A stretch of 64,000 nucleotides of DNA, from positions 62,001 to 126,000 of the forward strand of contig CAVWKS010000010.1 in assembly GCA_963755635.1 (NCBI GenBank). The letters run 5' to 3'. Made by a program: the position numbers and the translations under genes. The stretch comes from AC-32 sp963755635. Lineage in GTDB: Bacteria > Actinomycetota > Thermoleophilia > Gaiellales > Gaiellaceae. Shown in pieces: positions 26,641 through 35,602 of this stretch (within the stretch, counting starts at the first letter, position 1; the number at the start of each line of letters is the position of its first letter). Under the pieces are notes generated by a model. It searched no databases. It saw only the letters and a program-made list of their open reading frames with translations, and was not told the origin of the DNA.

Positions 26641-27292
26641 GCGGGCTGAGTCTAGATGAGCGCCGTTTCAGCACCAGGTACACCGCGAGCAGCACGGCTC
26701 CTGCCACGAGCGCGATCTCGAGGTAGTCGAACGCATGGTTGAAGTGCGTGTAGCTCGCGCCCGCGGCCCAGCCGACGCCTGCCAGCACGAAGCACCAGGC
26801 GGCCGAGCCGGGAATCGTCAGCAGCGTGTACGGGCGCAGCGGCATCCGGAAGATCCCGGCGGGGATCGACACGAACGACCGAACAAGGGGCGTGATGCGG
26901 CCGAGCAGGACTCCCCATGAGCCCCACCGGTCGAACCAGCGCTCCGCCCGCTCGAGCTGCTCCGGCCCGAGGTGGAAGAGCCGGCCGTGCCGCTCGGCGA
27001 ACGGTCTCCCGCCGCGCCAGCCGATCCACCAGCCGCCGAGCGAGCCGAGCACGTAGCCGAGCGTCCCGGCGAGCGACACCGTCAGGTAGGCCCAGAACCC
27101 GCTCGGGACGGTGTGGCCGAAGAGCATGACGTGCTGATCCGCGAAGACGCCCGAGGCGAGAGCCCCGGCATAGACCATCACCAGCTCGCTCGCGGCGGGG
27201 AAGACGGCGTCGATCGCCATCAAGATGAAGACGGCGTAGACCCCGTAGTCGCCCACGAACGTCGTGACCGACCCGGACAGGGAGGCGAGCAC
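26633..27292 (-). CDS. DedA family membrane protein
   Basis: A 219-residue membrane protein with the DedA/SNARE-associated fold: a hydrophobic N-terminus, reentrant GSLGGWWIGWRGGRP, the conserved FDRWGSWGVLLGRITPLVRSFVSIPAGIFRM, and a final membrane helix. DedA proteins are linked to lipid carrier flipping (including undecaprenyl phosphate) and to membrane homeostasis, which suits a polysaccharide locus. GTG start with TAGACT 6 nt upstream. Confidence 0.9.
   Translation of the reverse strand: MLASLSGSVTTFVGDYGVYAVFILMAIDAVFPAASELVMVYAGALASGVFADQHVMLFGHTVPSGFWAYLTVSLAGTLGYVLGSLGGWWIGWRGGRPFAERHGRLFHLGPEQLERAERWFDRWGSWGVLLGRITPLVRSFVSIPAGIFRMPLRPYTLLTIPGSAAWCFVLAGVGWAAGASYTHFNHAFDYLEIALVAGAVLLAVYLVLKRRSSRLSPRA
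26649..26654 (-). promoter_or_regulatory. -10-like TAGACT (leaderless)
   Basis: TAGACT lies 8 nt before the GTG of the DegT gene and sits inside the 3' end of the DedA gene. Confidence 0.35.
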
Positions 27293-27298
27293 GGGTCG

Positions 27299-27304
27299 AG
27301 TCTA
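27299..27304 (-). promoter_or_regulatory. -10-like TAGACT (leaderless)
   Basis: TAGACT lies 6 nt before the GTG of the DedA gene, immediately after the stop of the phosphodiester glycosidase gene. Confidence 0.45.
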
Positions 27305-27311
27305 GGGGTCG

Positions 27312-29078
27312 TTACCGGCGGACAGCGAAGTTCTGCCCCAGCGTCTCCGGCCCGAACTCGTTCTGCGAGTAGACCTTGAAGACGTAACGCCCGTGGTAGG
27401 CGAGCCCGCCGCTCTTGTACCGGCCGTTCCAGAGCAGGCTGCGGCGGCCGGGGCTCATCCGCACTGGGCCGATCCTCCGGACGAGCACGCCCGACCGGGT
27501 CCAGACCGACCCCGTCACGCGCGCCGGGTGCACGAGCTGGAAGCTCGCGACGACGCGGTTCCGCCGGCGGGCCCGGAGACGGACGACACGCGGCGAGACC
27601 CGCAGGAAGCCGAGCGTGTCGTTGACCCAGAAGACGCGCGAGACAGAGGAGCTCTGCTGCTGGTCGTCGGTGGCGCTCACGCTCCAGTGCCAGCGGCCGA
27701 GCGCAAGCTGCGTCGCGCGGTGGCGCCTGGCCGCCCTCCGCCGGAGCGCCTTGCTCGGCCACGTGATCCGGTAGATCCCGGGCGCGCGCTCGCCCGAGTC
27801 CTCGTAGACGGTGGTGCCGGTCGGGTCGACGAGCTTCGCGTCGACGATCGACGGACGAACGATCTTGAACGAGAGCGTCTCGCTTTCGCCCAGCCCGTCC
27901 CCGTTCGGCGAGAGCACCGGCTGTGTGGCCGGCGGCGCGTAGACCCCGGTGTACATGAGCGCCAGCGTCTCCTTGACGGGCCGCTCTCCCGTCGAGTCCG
28001 ACGGCCTGTTGAGCAGGCTCCCGTCGAACGCCAGGGTGCTCGAGCCGCCCGAGTCGAGCGCCGAGGCGGTGACGGCGCCGAGGCGCACGAGCGTCTGCGC
28101 GAGCTCGAAGTTCGTCAGCCCGACGCTGTAGCCGCGGCGTCGGCCGTCCACGACCACCATCACGATCTGGCCGTTGCGGCGCTGGCCGATGCCGGTGCGC
28201 GGGTCGCGCGGCGCGAGCTGGGAGGGCAGGAATTCCTCGCCCGCGGTGTAGACCGCCCTGCCGTTGCGGACGATCAGAGGCCCGCCGCCGAGCGCGTCGG
28301 TGATCCCGCTCGCGGGCCAGTTCGGGTTGAGCGAGAACTGCGTCTGCACAACGGTTCCCGGCGGCGTCTCGGCCGCCAGCTTCGAGGCTTGCGAGCCGAG
28401 CGCCATCATCACGGCGCCGTCGCGCGGGATCGTCGTGCCGCCGCCGGTCGACTGCACGATCGAAACGCCGGTCAGCGCGGTTCCCGGCGTCACCGGGGGA
28501 TACGGCTCGAGCGTCGTCTCGACGGCGCCGGAGACGACCGGCGTCCTCGCTCCCCAGTCCGGCGTGAAGATGGCCGTCCCGTCGCCGATCGGCGTCTTGT
28601 TCAGGCTCAGCGGGCGGCGGCTGCCGAGGCCCTGCCAGAAGCCGAACTGCGCAACGCGCTGGACGGTCAGCGTGCCGGTGGTCGGGGAGATGCCGATGCT
28701 CGAGCGATTGCGGTACGGAGGCACCTTCAACACCCCGTCCTGCATCACCATTCCCGTGGGGTGGCCATCCGCCCAGTTGAAGAGATCGCCGTTCGTCCCC
28801 ACCACGGTCGCCTGGTCGGAGACGGCCTTCTCCATCGCCGTCACTCGTTGCCGGCCCGTGACCGTTCCGTTCGCCAGGAGCGGCTTGAGCCGGTACAGGC
28901 CGGTCGGCCTCGGCGCGATGACGACGTGGATCGCCACCGGTCCGTGCGCGGTGAACTGCACCTGGCGTGAGTACGACACGCCGGGCATCAGCGCCCGCGA
29001 GTAGTACGCGCGCGCCGGCGCCGCGACTGCGGCAGCAACAGCAACGACAATCGCCCCGATGAGGACTCGGCGGAGCAT
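27312..29078 (-). CDS. Secreted phosphodiester glycosidase (NAGPA domain) with C-terminal FlgD-like module
   Basis: A 588-residue exported protein: signal peptide 1-24 ending APARA, then a NAGPA domain at about 85-380 with GTNGDLFNWADGHPTGMVMQDG, ALGGGPLIVRNG, VMVVVDGRRRGYSVGLTNFELA and the hallmark ALDSGGSSTLAFDG. The family removes sugars linked through phosphodiesters. From about residue 385 come SPNGDGLGESETLSFKI and a C-terminal FlgD-like repeat (LLWNGRYKSGGLAYHGRYVFKVY). It is likely to act on phosphate-linked surface glycans or teichoic-like polymers. It overlaps no neighbour. Confidence 0.85.
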   Translation of the reverse strand: MLRRVLIGAIVVAVAAAVAAPARAYYSRALMPGVSYSRQVQFTAHGPVAIHVVIAPRPTGLYRLKPLLANGTVTGRQRVTAMEKAVSDQATVVGTNGDLFNWADGHPTGMVMQDGVLKVPPYRNRSSIGISPTTGTLTVQRVAQFGFWQGLGSRRPLSLNKTPIGDGTAIFTPDWGARTPVVSGAVETTLEPYPPVTPGTALTGVSIVQSTGGGTTIPRDGAVMMALGSQASKLAAETPPGTVVQTQFSLNPNWPASGITDALGGGPLIVRNGRAVYTAGEEFLPSQLAPRDPRTGIGQRRNGQIVMVVVDGRRRGYSVGLTNFELAQTLVRLGAVTASALDSGGSSTLAFDGSLLNRPSDSTGERPVKETLALMYTGVYAPPATQPVLSPNGDGLGESETLSFKIVRPSIVDAKLVDPTGTTVYEDSGERAPGIYRITWPSKALRRRAARRHRATQLALGRWHWSVSATDDQQQSSSVSRVFWVNDTLGFLRVSPRVVRLRARRRNRVVASFQLVHPARVTGSVWTRSGVLVRRIGPVRMSPGRRSLLWNGRYKSGGLAYHGRYVFKVYSQNEFGPETLGQNFAVRR

Positions 29079-29132
29079 GACCCCGGGGCACGCTAGCGAA
29101 AAACGCGCCGCAATTAGAGGTCTTTACGAGAT

Positions 29133-29144
29133 CCGAACGTTCGG
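29133..29144. promoter_or_regulatory. 12-bp perfect palindrome between divergent genes
   Basis: CCGAACGTTCGG lies in the AT-rich 106-bp gap between the glycosidase and the radical SAM gene. It could be a shared operator. No cognate regulator is adjacent. Confidence 0.3.
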
Positions 29145-29172
29145 CCGATGTTCCTGCGCGGTGCCGGCGCGA

Positions 29173-29178
29173 TAGGTT
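29173..29178 (+). promoter_or_regulatory. -10-like TAGGTT (leaderless)
   Basis: TAGGTT lies 6 nt before the GTG of the radical SAM gene that leads the mqnC operon. Confidence 0.45.
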
Positions 29179-29184
29179 GCAGCC

Positions 29185-30487
29185 GTGAGCGCAACCGTCG
29201 ACACGCGCACCGAGCTCGTCGAGGACCTGATCGCGCGCTACCCCGAGATTCCGCCGGAGGCGGTGCTGAAGGAAGACCTGCTCCGCACCGGGATCGCGTT
29301 CGACGAGGCCGCGCTGACCGAGAATCTGGACGGCGAGGTCAAGCCCAAGTCGTACTTCATCTTCTCGTTCGACCAGAAGCCGCTGACCGAGCTCGGCGCC
29401 GCGGCCCTGCAGCGCCCGCCCGAGGAGATCGCGCTGAGCGGCGGCCCGTTGGAGCTGCGCCGGACGATCGTCTCGGTGCGCGTCAACCCCGACTCGCCGT
29501 ACCGCGTCGCGCGGGTCGACGGCGGTCTGCGGCTCTCGCTCGACGGCCGAGACGTCGCGGAGGTGTCGACGCCGCCGATGCCCGAGTACTACCGGCACTC
29601 GCTCTCGAACGGCAAGACCGTGATGGAGACCGCGCCGACGATCGAGTGGGGCTACCTGATCTACCTGACCGTGCTGCGGCTCTGCCAGTACTTCGGCGCG
29701 AAGGAGGAGTGCGGCTTCTGCGACATCAACCACAACTGGCGCCAGCACCGCAAGGCCGGCCGGCCGTACACCGGCGTGAAGCCGGTCGAGGACGTGCTCG
29801 AGGCGCTCGCGCTGATCGACCGCTACGACGACGGTCACACGCACGCGTACACGCTCACCGGCGGCTCGGTCACGTCGACGGTGGACGGGCTCGCGGAAGC
29901 CGACTTCTACGGCCGCTACGCGCAGGCGATCGAGGAGCGCTTCCCCGGCCGCTGGATCGGCAAGGTTGTCGCGCAGGCGCTCCCGAAGGCCGACGCGCAG
30001 CGCTTCAAGGACTACGGGATCTCGATCTACCACCCGAACTACGAGGTCTGGGACAAGCGGCTCTTCTCGCTGATCTCGCCCGGGAAGGAGCGCTACGTCG
30101 GTCGCGAGGAGTGGCACCGGCGGATCCTCGACGCGGCGGAGGTCTTCGGCCCGAGCCACGTGATCCCGAACTTCGTCGCGGGAGTGGAGATGGCACAGCC
30201 GTTCGGGTTCGAGTCTCTCGATGACGCGATCGCGTCCACGGTCGAGGGGCTCGACTACTTCATGTCGCACGGCGTCACGCCACAGGTTCACGACCTGGTG
30301 CCCGGAGCCGACGACGCCGCTCGGCCGCGACAACCCGGGCGGTGCGCCGCTGGAGTACCACGTGCGCCTGCTGGGCGAGTACCGCGATGCGCTCTCGCGG
30401 CACGACCTGCAGCCGCCTCCCGGCTACGGCGAGCCGGGTGCCGGCCGGGCCGTCTTCTCCGTCAGCTCCTTCATGGACGTGCTGTGA
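29185..30487 (+). CDS. Radical SAM protein with non-canonical CX8CX2C cluster motif, one frameshift
   Basis: About 433 residues after removing one inserted base near 30283. The putative cluster motif CQYFGAKEECGFC (about residue 173-185) has CX8CX2C spacing instead of CX3CX2C. It is followed by a TIM-barrel-like region with YTLTGGSVTST and ISIYHPNYEVWDK. The corrected C-terminus reads RFTTWCPEPTTPLG and ends VSSFMDVL. The stop overlaps the mqnC GTG (GTGA), so the two are coupled. It does not look like MqnE, which has the canonical spacing. A role in menaquinone or a related radical step is inferred only from its partner. Confidence 0.7.
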
Positions 30488-31533
30488 ACGGCCGGATCTC
30501 GGTCGAGGAAGCCCGCGAGCTCTGGCTCCGCGGAGACGACGAGGAGCTGATGCGGCTGGCAGGCGAGGTGCGCGCCCGCTACCACGACCCGAACCACGCG
30601 ACCTACATGGTCATGCGGATCATCAACTACACGAACGTCTGCGTCGCCCAGTGCGACTACTGCGCGTTCTACGTCCTGCCGAACCAGGACGGCGGCTACG
30701 TGCTCTCGCGCGAGGACGTCTTCGCCAAGATCGACGAGCTGCTCGAGGCAGGAGGCGACCTCGTCGGCTTCAACGGCGGCTTCAACCCGCGCCTGCCGCT
30801 GGACTACTACTGCGACCTGTTCGCCTCGGTGCGCGAGCGCTACGGCGAGCGGGTCGAGTTCTACGCGCTCACGGTGGCGGAGTTCGTCTTCCTCGCCGAC
30901 CGCGCCCGGCTCACGTACGCCGAGGCGGCGGCGCGGCTGCGCGACGCGGGAGTGCACTGGATCACCGGCGGCGGCTCGGAGATCCTGACCGAGGACTTCC
31001 GCGCCCGGCACGCCAAGTGGAAGTACACCGTCGCGGACTACTTCGACGCCCAGCGGGCGATCGTCGAGGCCGGCCTGCAGACGACCGCGACGATGGTGAT
31101 CGGCTTCGACGAGACCCTCGACGAACGGCTCGAGCACCTGCGGCGCACGCGCGACTTCCAGGACGAGGCGCTGCTGAAGGACATGGCGGCCTCTTCTCGT
31201 TCCTCTGCTGGACGTACAAGCCCTACGGCACGGCGTTCGGCGGCCGCGAGATCACGCCGCAGGAGTACCGGCGCTGGATCGCGCTCTCGCGGATCTTCCT
31301 CGACAACGTGAAGCACATCCGGACGTCGGTGCTGACGCAGAACGAGGAGGCGTTCCGCGCTTTGGACTACGGCGCCGACGACTTCGACCTGCCGATCGAG
31401 GACGAGGTCACGCAGAAGGCCGGCGCGCCGGATCGACCTCGACCTCGAGGCCCTGCTCAGGATCCCGCGCCGCCTCGGCTACGAGGTCGAGTACCGCCGG
31501 GCCGAGCGGCCTGCCGCGTTGACGTCCACTTAG
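30484..31533 (+). CDS. mqnC: Cyclic dehypoxanthinyl futalosine synthase, two compensating frameshifts
   Basis: About 349 residues when corrected. The radical SAM motif TNVCVAQCDYCAFY (CX3CX2C) lies at about 53-66, with NGGFNPRLPLDYY, HWITGGGSEILTEDFR and CWTYKPYGTAFGGREIT. MqnC cyclises dehypoxanthine futalosine in the futalosine menaquinone route. One G is missing from a GGG run near 31186 (KDMGGLFSFLCW restored), and an extra C near 31427 shifts the tail, which should end RRLGYEVEYRRAERPAALTST at TAG 31531-31533. The two shifts cancel. Consensus error is likelier than decay because conservation continues on both sides. Confidence 0.85.
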
Positions 31534-31694
31534 ACGCGGCCAAATCTGCGGATTGCGGGACGGTCCCGCCGCGGGCAAGGTGAACGCATGAACGAACCGC
31601 TGGTCGAGCGGAGATGAAATCGTTGGTCTACTCTTCAACGTGAGCGACATCGCGGTCACGCTCACGAACATCGAAGAACTTCTACGAGGTGGCG

Positions 31695-31839
31695 ATGAAG
31701 AGGAAGAAGCCGACGAAGGCTGAGCTCGAGGAGATGGGGGCGCGGCACGCGCGAGGTCCTCGAGAACGCGGAGCGCACCCGCAAGCTCGCGGAGAAAGCG
31801 CTGGCGAAGCTCGAAGCCCAGCAGGCTAACGAGTCCTAG
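31695..31839 (+). CDS. Small charged helical protein, frameshifted
   Basis: This lies in the 364-bp gap after mqnC, which otherwise shows only short debris. Starting at the ATG after GAGGTGG, and reducing GGGGG near 31735 to GGGG, gives a 47-residue protein, MKRKKPTKAELEEMG then a long helix rich in E, A, K and L (VLENAERTRKLAEKALAKLEAQQANES). It looks like a single amphipathic helix. Function unknown; the frame correction is an assumption. Confidence 0.35.
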
Positions 31840-31897
31840 CCCCACACCTTGAGTCGCTCCCGGTAGGGTCGCGCTGACCCGCAATCCAGGAGGATTC

Positions 31898-32545
31898 ATG
31901 AGCGACTACAAGGTGGCGAAGCTCGAGGAGATCGACGAGATCAGCGACGGCCGCGTTCCGTGGCGGCCGGTCCGGCACCACTTCCGGGTCCAATCATTCG
32001 GCGTCAACGCCTTCACGGGCGCCAACGCCGGCGACCGGATCATCAACGAGCACGACGAGGCCGACGAGCACGACCGGCAGGAGGAGCTCTACCTCGTACA
32101 CAGCGGCCACGCGCGGTTCGAGCTGGACGGCGAGCAGGTCGACGCGCCTACCGGCACGCTGGTCTACGCCGAGCCCGGCGTGAAGCGGACCGCGTTCGCC
32201 GAAGAGGCCGGCACGACGCTGATCGCGCTCGGCGGCGTACCGGGCAAGGCCTACGAAGCCGGCGGCTGGGAGGTCTGGATGCCCTTCCAGAAGCTCTACA
32301 ACGAGGGCAAGTACGACGAGGCCGCCGACCAGGCGCGCCCGGCGGTCGAGGCGAGCCCCGAGTACGCCGGGCCGCTCTACAACCTGGCCTGCGTCGAGAG
32401 CCTCGCCGGCCGCAAGGACGACGCGATCAAGCACCTCCGCATGTCGGTGGAGCGCTCGGATCAGTTCCGCTCGATGGCCGCCGGGGACTCCGACTTCGAC
32501 CCGATCCGGGACGAGCCGGCCTTCAAGGAGCTGGTCGGCTCCTAA
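31898..32545 (+). CDS. Cupin domain protein with C-terminal tetratricopeptide-like helices
   Basis: A 215-residue protein. A cupin beta-barrel covers about 30-120 (NEHDEADEHDRQEELYLVHSGHARFELDG, with His/Glu positions able to bind metal). From about 125 to 200 it has TPR-like helices (LYNEGKYDEAADQARPAVEASPEYAGPLYNLACVESLAGRKDDAIKHL). AGGAGG stands 5 nt before the ATG. Members of this fusion family are widespread and uncharacterised. It is the first of five cupin genes or remnants in the accessory zone. Confidence 0.8.
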   Translation: MSDYKVAKLEEIDEISDGRVPWRPVRHHFRVQSFGVNAFTGANAGDRIINEHDEADEHDRQEELYLVHSGHARFELDGEQVDAPTGTLVYAEPGVKRTAFAEEAGTTLIALGGVPGKAYEAGGWEVWMPFQKLYNEGKYDEAADQARPAVEASPEYAGPLYNLACVESLAGRKDDAIKHLRMSVERSDQFRSMAAGDSDFDPIRDEPAFKELVGS

Positions 32546-32904
32546 CCTCGCGCGTACTCGTCGGCCGACGTCGACTCGAACTCGAAGCCCACGAAGCCCT
32601 CGTCGCCGACGACCCACGCGTCGTGGCCGGGCTCGATCACGTACGCGTCGCCGGGCGTCAGCTCGACCTCGGTGCCGTCATCGTGCTGAACCGCCAGACG
32701 GCCGGAGTGAACGACTCCGACGTGCCGCGCCTGGCAGCTGTCGGTGCCGGCGACCGGCTTGATGCATTCCGACCAGCGCCACCCAGGCTCGAAGCTGAAG
32801 CGGGCGGCAGTCGCTCCGGGCATGCGGACGACCTCGATGCGCGTCTTGTCCGGAGTACGGGTCTCGTCGGGTGAATCGAAACTGTGTGCCTCAACACCGG
32901 CCAT
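32542..32904 (-). CDS. Small cupin domain protein
   Basis: A 120-residue single-domain cupin: FSFEPGWRWSECIKPVAG...CQARHVGVVHSGRLAVQHDDGTEVELTPGDAYVIEPGHDAWVVGDEG. It is a clear paralogue of the cupin at 37.9 kb, sharing PGWRWSE, RH-x-G, SGR, DDGTE and PGHDAWVVGD. The sequence GGGAG lies 8 nt before the ATG. Its end overlaps the end of the preceding plus-strand cupin gene by 4 bp. Function unknown. Confidence 0.8.
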   Translation of the reverse strand: MAGVEAHSFDSPDETRTPDKTRIEVVRMPGATAARFSFEPGWRWSECIKPVAGTDSCQARHVGVVHSGRLAVQHDDGTEVELTPGDAYVIEPGHDAWVVGDEGFVGFEFESTSADEYARG

Positions 32905-33001
32905 TCTTCAATCTCCCTTTCGCTGGGTCCGCTGACTCGGGCGATCCTACGCCCATCTGGCCGAGTCATCCCGTTTGGCAGGTGCGGCACCAGCTCGCCG
33001 G

Positions 33002-33026
33002 AGCCAGGATTCACGGGATGTCTGCC
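33002..33026 (+). repeat. Possible degenerate outlier of the 28-bp repeat family (R0)
   Basis: GCCAG--TTCACG--ATG pairs best with copy R7. It covers the ATG chosen for the YihY/BrkB gene. Assignment to the family is tentative. Confidence 0.3.
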
Positions 33027-33869
33027 CGGGCCCGCGTCGAGTCCGTCAAGCAGCGTGCCCAGGAGTGGGCCGAGCGCCAGGAACCCAGCTCAGCGCCCGG
33101 GGTGACGATCGGGGCGTGGCGCCGCTACGAGGCTGTGGACGGCCCGTTGCAGTCGGCGCTCCTCTCGCTCTACGTACTCGTCGCGGTCCTGCCGGCGCTC
33201 CTGGTGATGACGGAGTATCTGGACGCCCACCCGGCCGCGCTGGCCAACCACATGACCCGCCACTACGGCCTGTCCGCCGCCACCGCGTCGCTCCTACGAG
33301 GCGTGCTCATGCACGACCGGACACACGAGCTCGGCTCGGCCCTGCTCGCTGTCGCGGGGGCGCTCTTCTTCGGGCTCGGCTACGGCCGCGTGCTCCAGCT
33401 CGTGCACGCTCGCGCCTGGCGAATCCCGACGCCGTCGAGACAGGCCGACCAGCCCCGCTACGCGCTGGTGCTGGTCGGCCTGTACGGCCTGATTCTCGTT
33501 CTGCTCGTGCAGCTGACCGAGCTGTCGGGAAGCCCGACCTGGGCGCGCTTCGCGCTGACGCCCGGCTGGATCGCCCTTCTGGCCCTCTACTTCGCGTGGA
33601 CCGCCAGGGTGCTGACCCACGGGCAGATCGGCTGGCGCGACCTGTTCCCGGGAGCGGCGCTGACGGCGGTCGCGCTCGTCGGCCTGATGTGGCTCTCGCG
33701 CTACGCGATGGAGTTCTGGATCAACTTCTACGCCCGCGACTACGGCGGGTTCGGCGTGGTGATGGCCCTCTACTTCTGGATCGCGCTGAGCTCGGCGGTC
33801 ATCGTCATCGCTGCGAGCCTCGCACCGGCTCTGGCGGAGCGTCGAGACCACCTGTTGGCGGATCGGTAG
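33018..33869 (+). CDS. YihY/BrkB family membrane protein
   Basis: A 283-residue membrane protein with about six helices and the family features: DGPLQSALLSLYVLVAVLPALLVM near the N-terminus, GLGYGRVLQLVHARAW, and DYGGFGVVMALYFWIALSSAVIVIAASLAPAL at the end. YihY proteins are conserved but lack a firm biochemical role. The start at ATG 33018 is the likeliest, though it sits inside a possible repeat copy. Confidence 0.75.
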   Translation: MSARARVESVKQRAQEWAERQEPSSAPGVTIGAWRRYEAVDGPLQSALLSLYVLVAVLPALLVMTEYLDAHPAALANHMTRHYGLSAATASLLRGVLMHDRTHELGSALLAVAGALFFGLGYGRVLQLVHARAWRIPTPSRQADQPRYALVLVGLYGLILVLLVQLTELSGSPTWARFALTPGWIALLALYFAWTARVLTHGQIGWRDLFPGAALTAVALVGLMWLSRYAMEFWINFYARDYGGFGVVMALYFWIALSSAVIVIAASLAPALAERRDHLLADR

Positions 33870-34222
33870 CAAGCAGCGAGAAGACGATCGAGTCGAAGCG
33901 CCTGCCGGCGGGCCAGGCACGCGATGCCCGCTCGACGATCCGTGGCCGCGTCCACGATCCGAAACACCGCCCAGCTCCCTTCGTTCCACGATTGCGCGGC
34001 TCGCTCGATATTGGCCAGCGCGTCGGCCTCATCCGGAAGCTCGGCATCCCAGCCCATCCACCTGCGGACGTCCGGCTCGGAGTAGAGCTTGCGGATCGCG
34101 CCCGCATCGCTCTCGACGCTCGGCCGCAGGACGAGGTCGGCGTCCTCGAGCGGCGGATCCGGCGGAACGAGCGAGCGCACCCGGGCGAAGGCTAGATGCA
34201 CCAGGCTCGTGCTCGCGAGCAC
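33770..34222 (-). pseudogene. Truncated GNAT-type acetyltransferase
   Basis: Residues ~25-95 look like the N-terminal half of a RimJ/RimL-type GNAT enzyme (ADLVLRPSVESDAGAIRKLYSEPDVRRWMGWD, SWAVFRIVDAATDRRAGIACLA). The acetyl-CoA binding half (the R-x-x-G-x-A region) is absent. The remaining frame merely reads the complement of the YihY gene. It looks like a gene cut off by whatever placed the YihY gene beside it. Confidence 0.6.
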
Positions 34223-34225
34223 GGT

Positions 34226-35185
34226 TCAGTCGAAACCGGCGAGCAGCATCCGTAACCGCAATCCGACGGCATCCCGATGCTCCTCCCGGTTCGGCGCGGG
34301 GAGGCCCGCTGCCCAGCGTTCGACATTCAGCGCCCGGCAGACCCAGCCGAGGCGGAGAGCGGCGTCGTGGGCGGCCTGCAGCTCCTCCCACGCGGCGAAG
34401 CCGCGGAACGGCTCGAGATAGGCGTCCCGGTACGGAGCGACGTCCTCCGAGCGCTCGACGTCTTCGAGCCCCCAGGCGAGCTGGCCCTCGAGCGTCACCG
34501 ACATGCTGAAGAACGGGTGCGAGACGCAGGCGTCGCCCCAGTCGAAGAAGAGATAGCTGCCGTCGCGGACGAAGACCTGGCCGTCGTGGAGGTCGTCGTG
34601 CTGGATCGTCTCCGGCACGCCGATGCTCTCCAGACGCTCGCAGAGCTCGGCGATCGTCGGAACGAGCGCGCGGAGCCGGCGGTTCTCGTCGTCGGTCAGC
34701 GTGTCGACGCGACCGACGAGCTCCTCGTACTGACTTGCGAGCGTCTCGAGACGGCGGTCGGGCAGGCCCACGCCGAGGAACCGATCGAGATCGTCCGCCA
34801 GGTCGAGCTGGAGACGGCCGTAGAGCGGCAGGATGTCCAGCCAGCGGCCGAGGTCGCGCTCGCGCTCGACGACCTCGCGCAGGCGCTCGCCGCCGTCCGC
34901 CATCAGCATCCAACCGCGGTCGAGATCGGTCGCGAGCAGCGCCGGAACGAGGTCCGGCCTCCGCGCGGCCAGCAGGCGCACGACGCCGGCCTCGTAGACC
35001 AGCAGCGGCATGTTGGCCTTGAACCAGACGTCTCCACCAGTCGTCGGCACGCGCAGCACGGTCGACCACGGCCGGACGTGCGGCTGTTCGACGGCAGCGG
35101 TCGACCGAAGGCCCAGCTCCTCGAGCCGCCGATCGATCCAATCGTTGACGCCGGCGAGCCAGCGCGCATCGGTCCAGACGTCCAT
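34226..35185 (-). CDS. Aminoglycoside phosphotransferase/kinase family protein
   Basis: A 319-residue kinase-like protein. The catalytic loop IQHDDLHDGQVFV (canonical HGDLHxxN, here with D for G and Q for N) lies at about 205. FFDWGDACVSHPFF supplies the metal-binding aspartate. The N-lobe WFKANMPLL lysine is present. The ATG at 35185 gives MDVWTDARW; the longer open frame upstream is not supported. The altered loop suggests a small-molecule kinase other than a classic resistance enzyme, or weak activity. Confidence 0.8.
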   Translation of the reverse strand: MDVWTDARWLAGVNDWIDRRLEELGLRSTAAVEQPHVRPWSTVLRVPTTGGDVWFKANMPLLVYEAGVVRLLAARRPDLVPALLATDLDRGWMLMADGGERLREVVERERDLGRWLDILPLYGRLQLDLADDLDRFLGVGLPDRRLETLASQYEELVGRVDTLTDDENRRLRALVPTIAELCERLESIGVPETIQHDDLHDGQVFVRDGSYLFFDWGDACVSHPFFSMSVTLEGQLAWGLEDVERSEDVAPYRDAYLEPFRGFAAWEELQAAHDAALRLGWVCRALNVERWAAGLPAPNREEHRDAVGLRLRMLLAGFD

Positions 35186-35223
35186 CGACCGCGCCAACCC
35201 TAGGCGTACGAGAGCGCCGTCAG

Positions 35224-35475
35224 CTAGCTCAGCGAGAGCGGCGGTCCGACGATCTCGCAGCCGTACCCTGCGAACAGCTGCACCATCTCGTCCATCGGCG
35301 GCATGACCGCATCGGCCGGCGGCTCGGAGCCGGTGACGGGAACGCCCTTGCTGACGAAGACCTGTTCGACACCGCCGGGGCTCGCCGTGACGAGCATGCG
35401 TGCGCGCTCCGAGCGGACGACGTAGGCGCGAAAGCGTTTCGCGCTGAATGGCTCGACCAGAGTTGGCTCCGAGAG
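35224..35475 (-). pseudogene. C-terminal remnant of a cupin protein
   Basis: The frame ending at 35224 contains ERARMLVTASPGG, EQVFVSKG, PPADA and GYGCEIVGPPLSLS, the usual last ~60 residues of cupin_2 proteins. The barrel itself is missing, and no good start codon or upstream cupin motif exists in any frame up to 35600. The rest of 35476-35602 shows no feature besides the promoter of the PIN gene. Confidence 0.55.
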
Positions 35476-35589
35476 TCGAGCTCGAAGCCATCGGAGGATG
35501 CTTTCCCGGCGGTGACTCCGCGAACGGGTCGCGGTGCGGCCATGAGGCCGATTGAGCAACCGAGTCTTCGCGTCTGAACGACGCCCGTA

Positions 35590-35595
35590 TAGCTT
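35590..35595 (+). promoter_or_regulatory. -10-like TAGCTT (leaderless)
   Basis: TAGCTT, within TATAGCTT, lies 7 nt before the GTG of the PIN gene. Confidence 0.4.
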
Positions 35596-35602
35596 CTGCG
35601 GC

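Noticed and set aside
27220..30333. A 1037-codon minus-strand open frame
   Set aside because: It passes through the complement of the radical SAM gene and an out-of-frame reading of the glycosidase and DedA genes; no coherent protein.
30283..31427. Programmed frameshifting in the radical SAM gene and mqnC
   Set aside because: The sites lack slippery heptamers and differ from one another, and unrelated genes in the window show the same kind of indel, so sequence error is simpler.
33870..34222. Complete acetyltransferase gene
   Set aside because: The acetyl-CoA binding half is missing and the rest of the frame is complementary to the YihY gene, so it is listed as a remnant.
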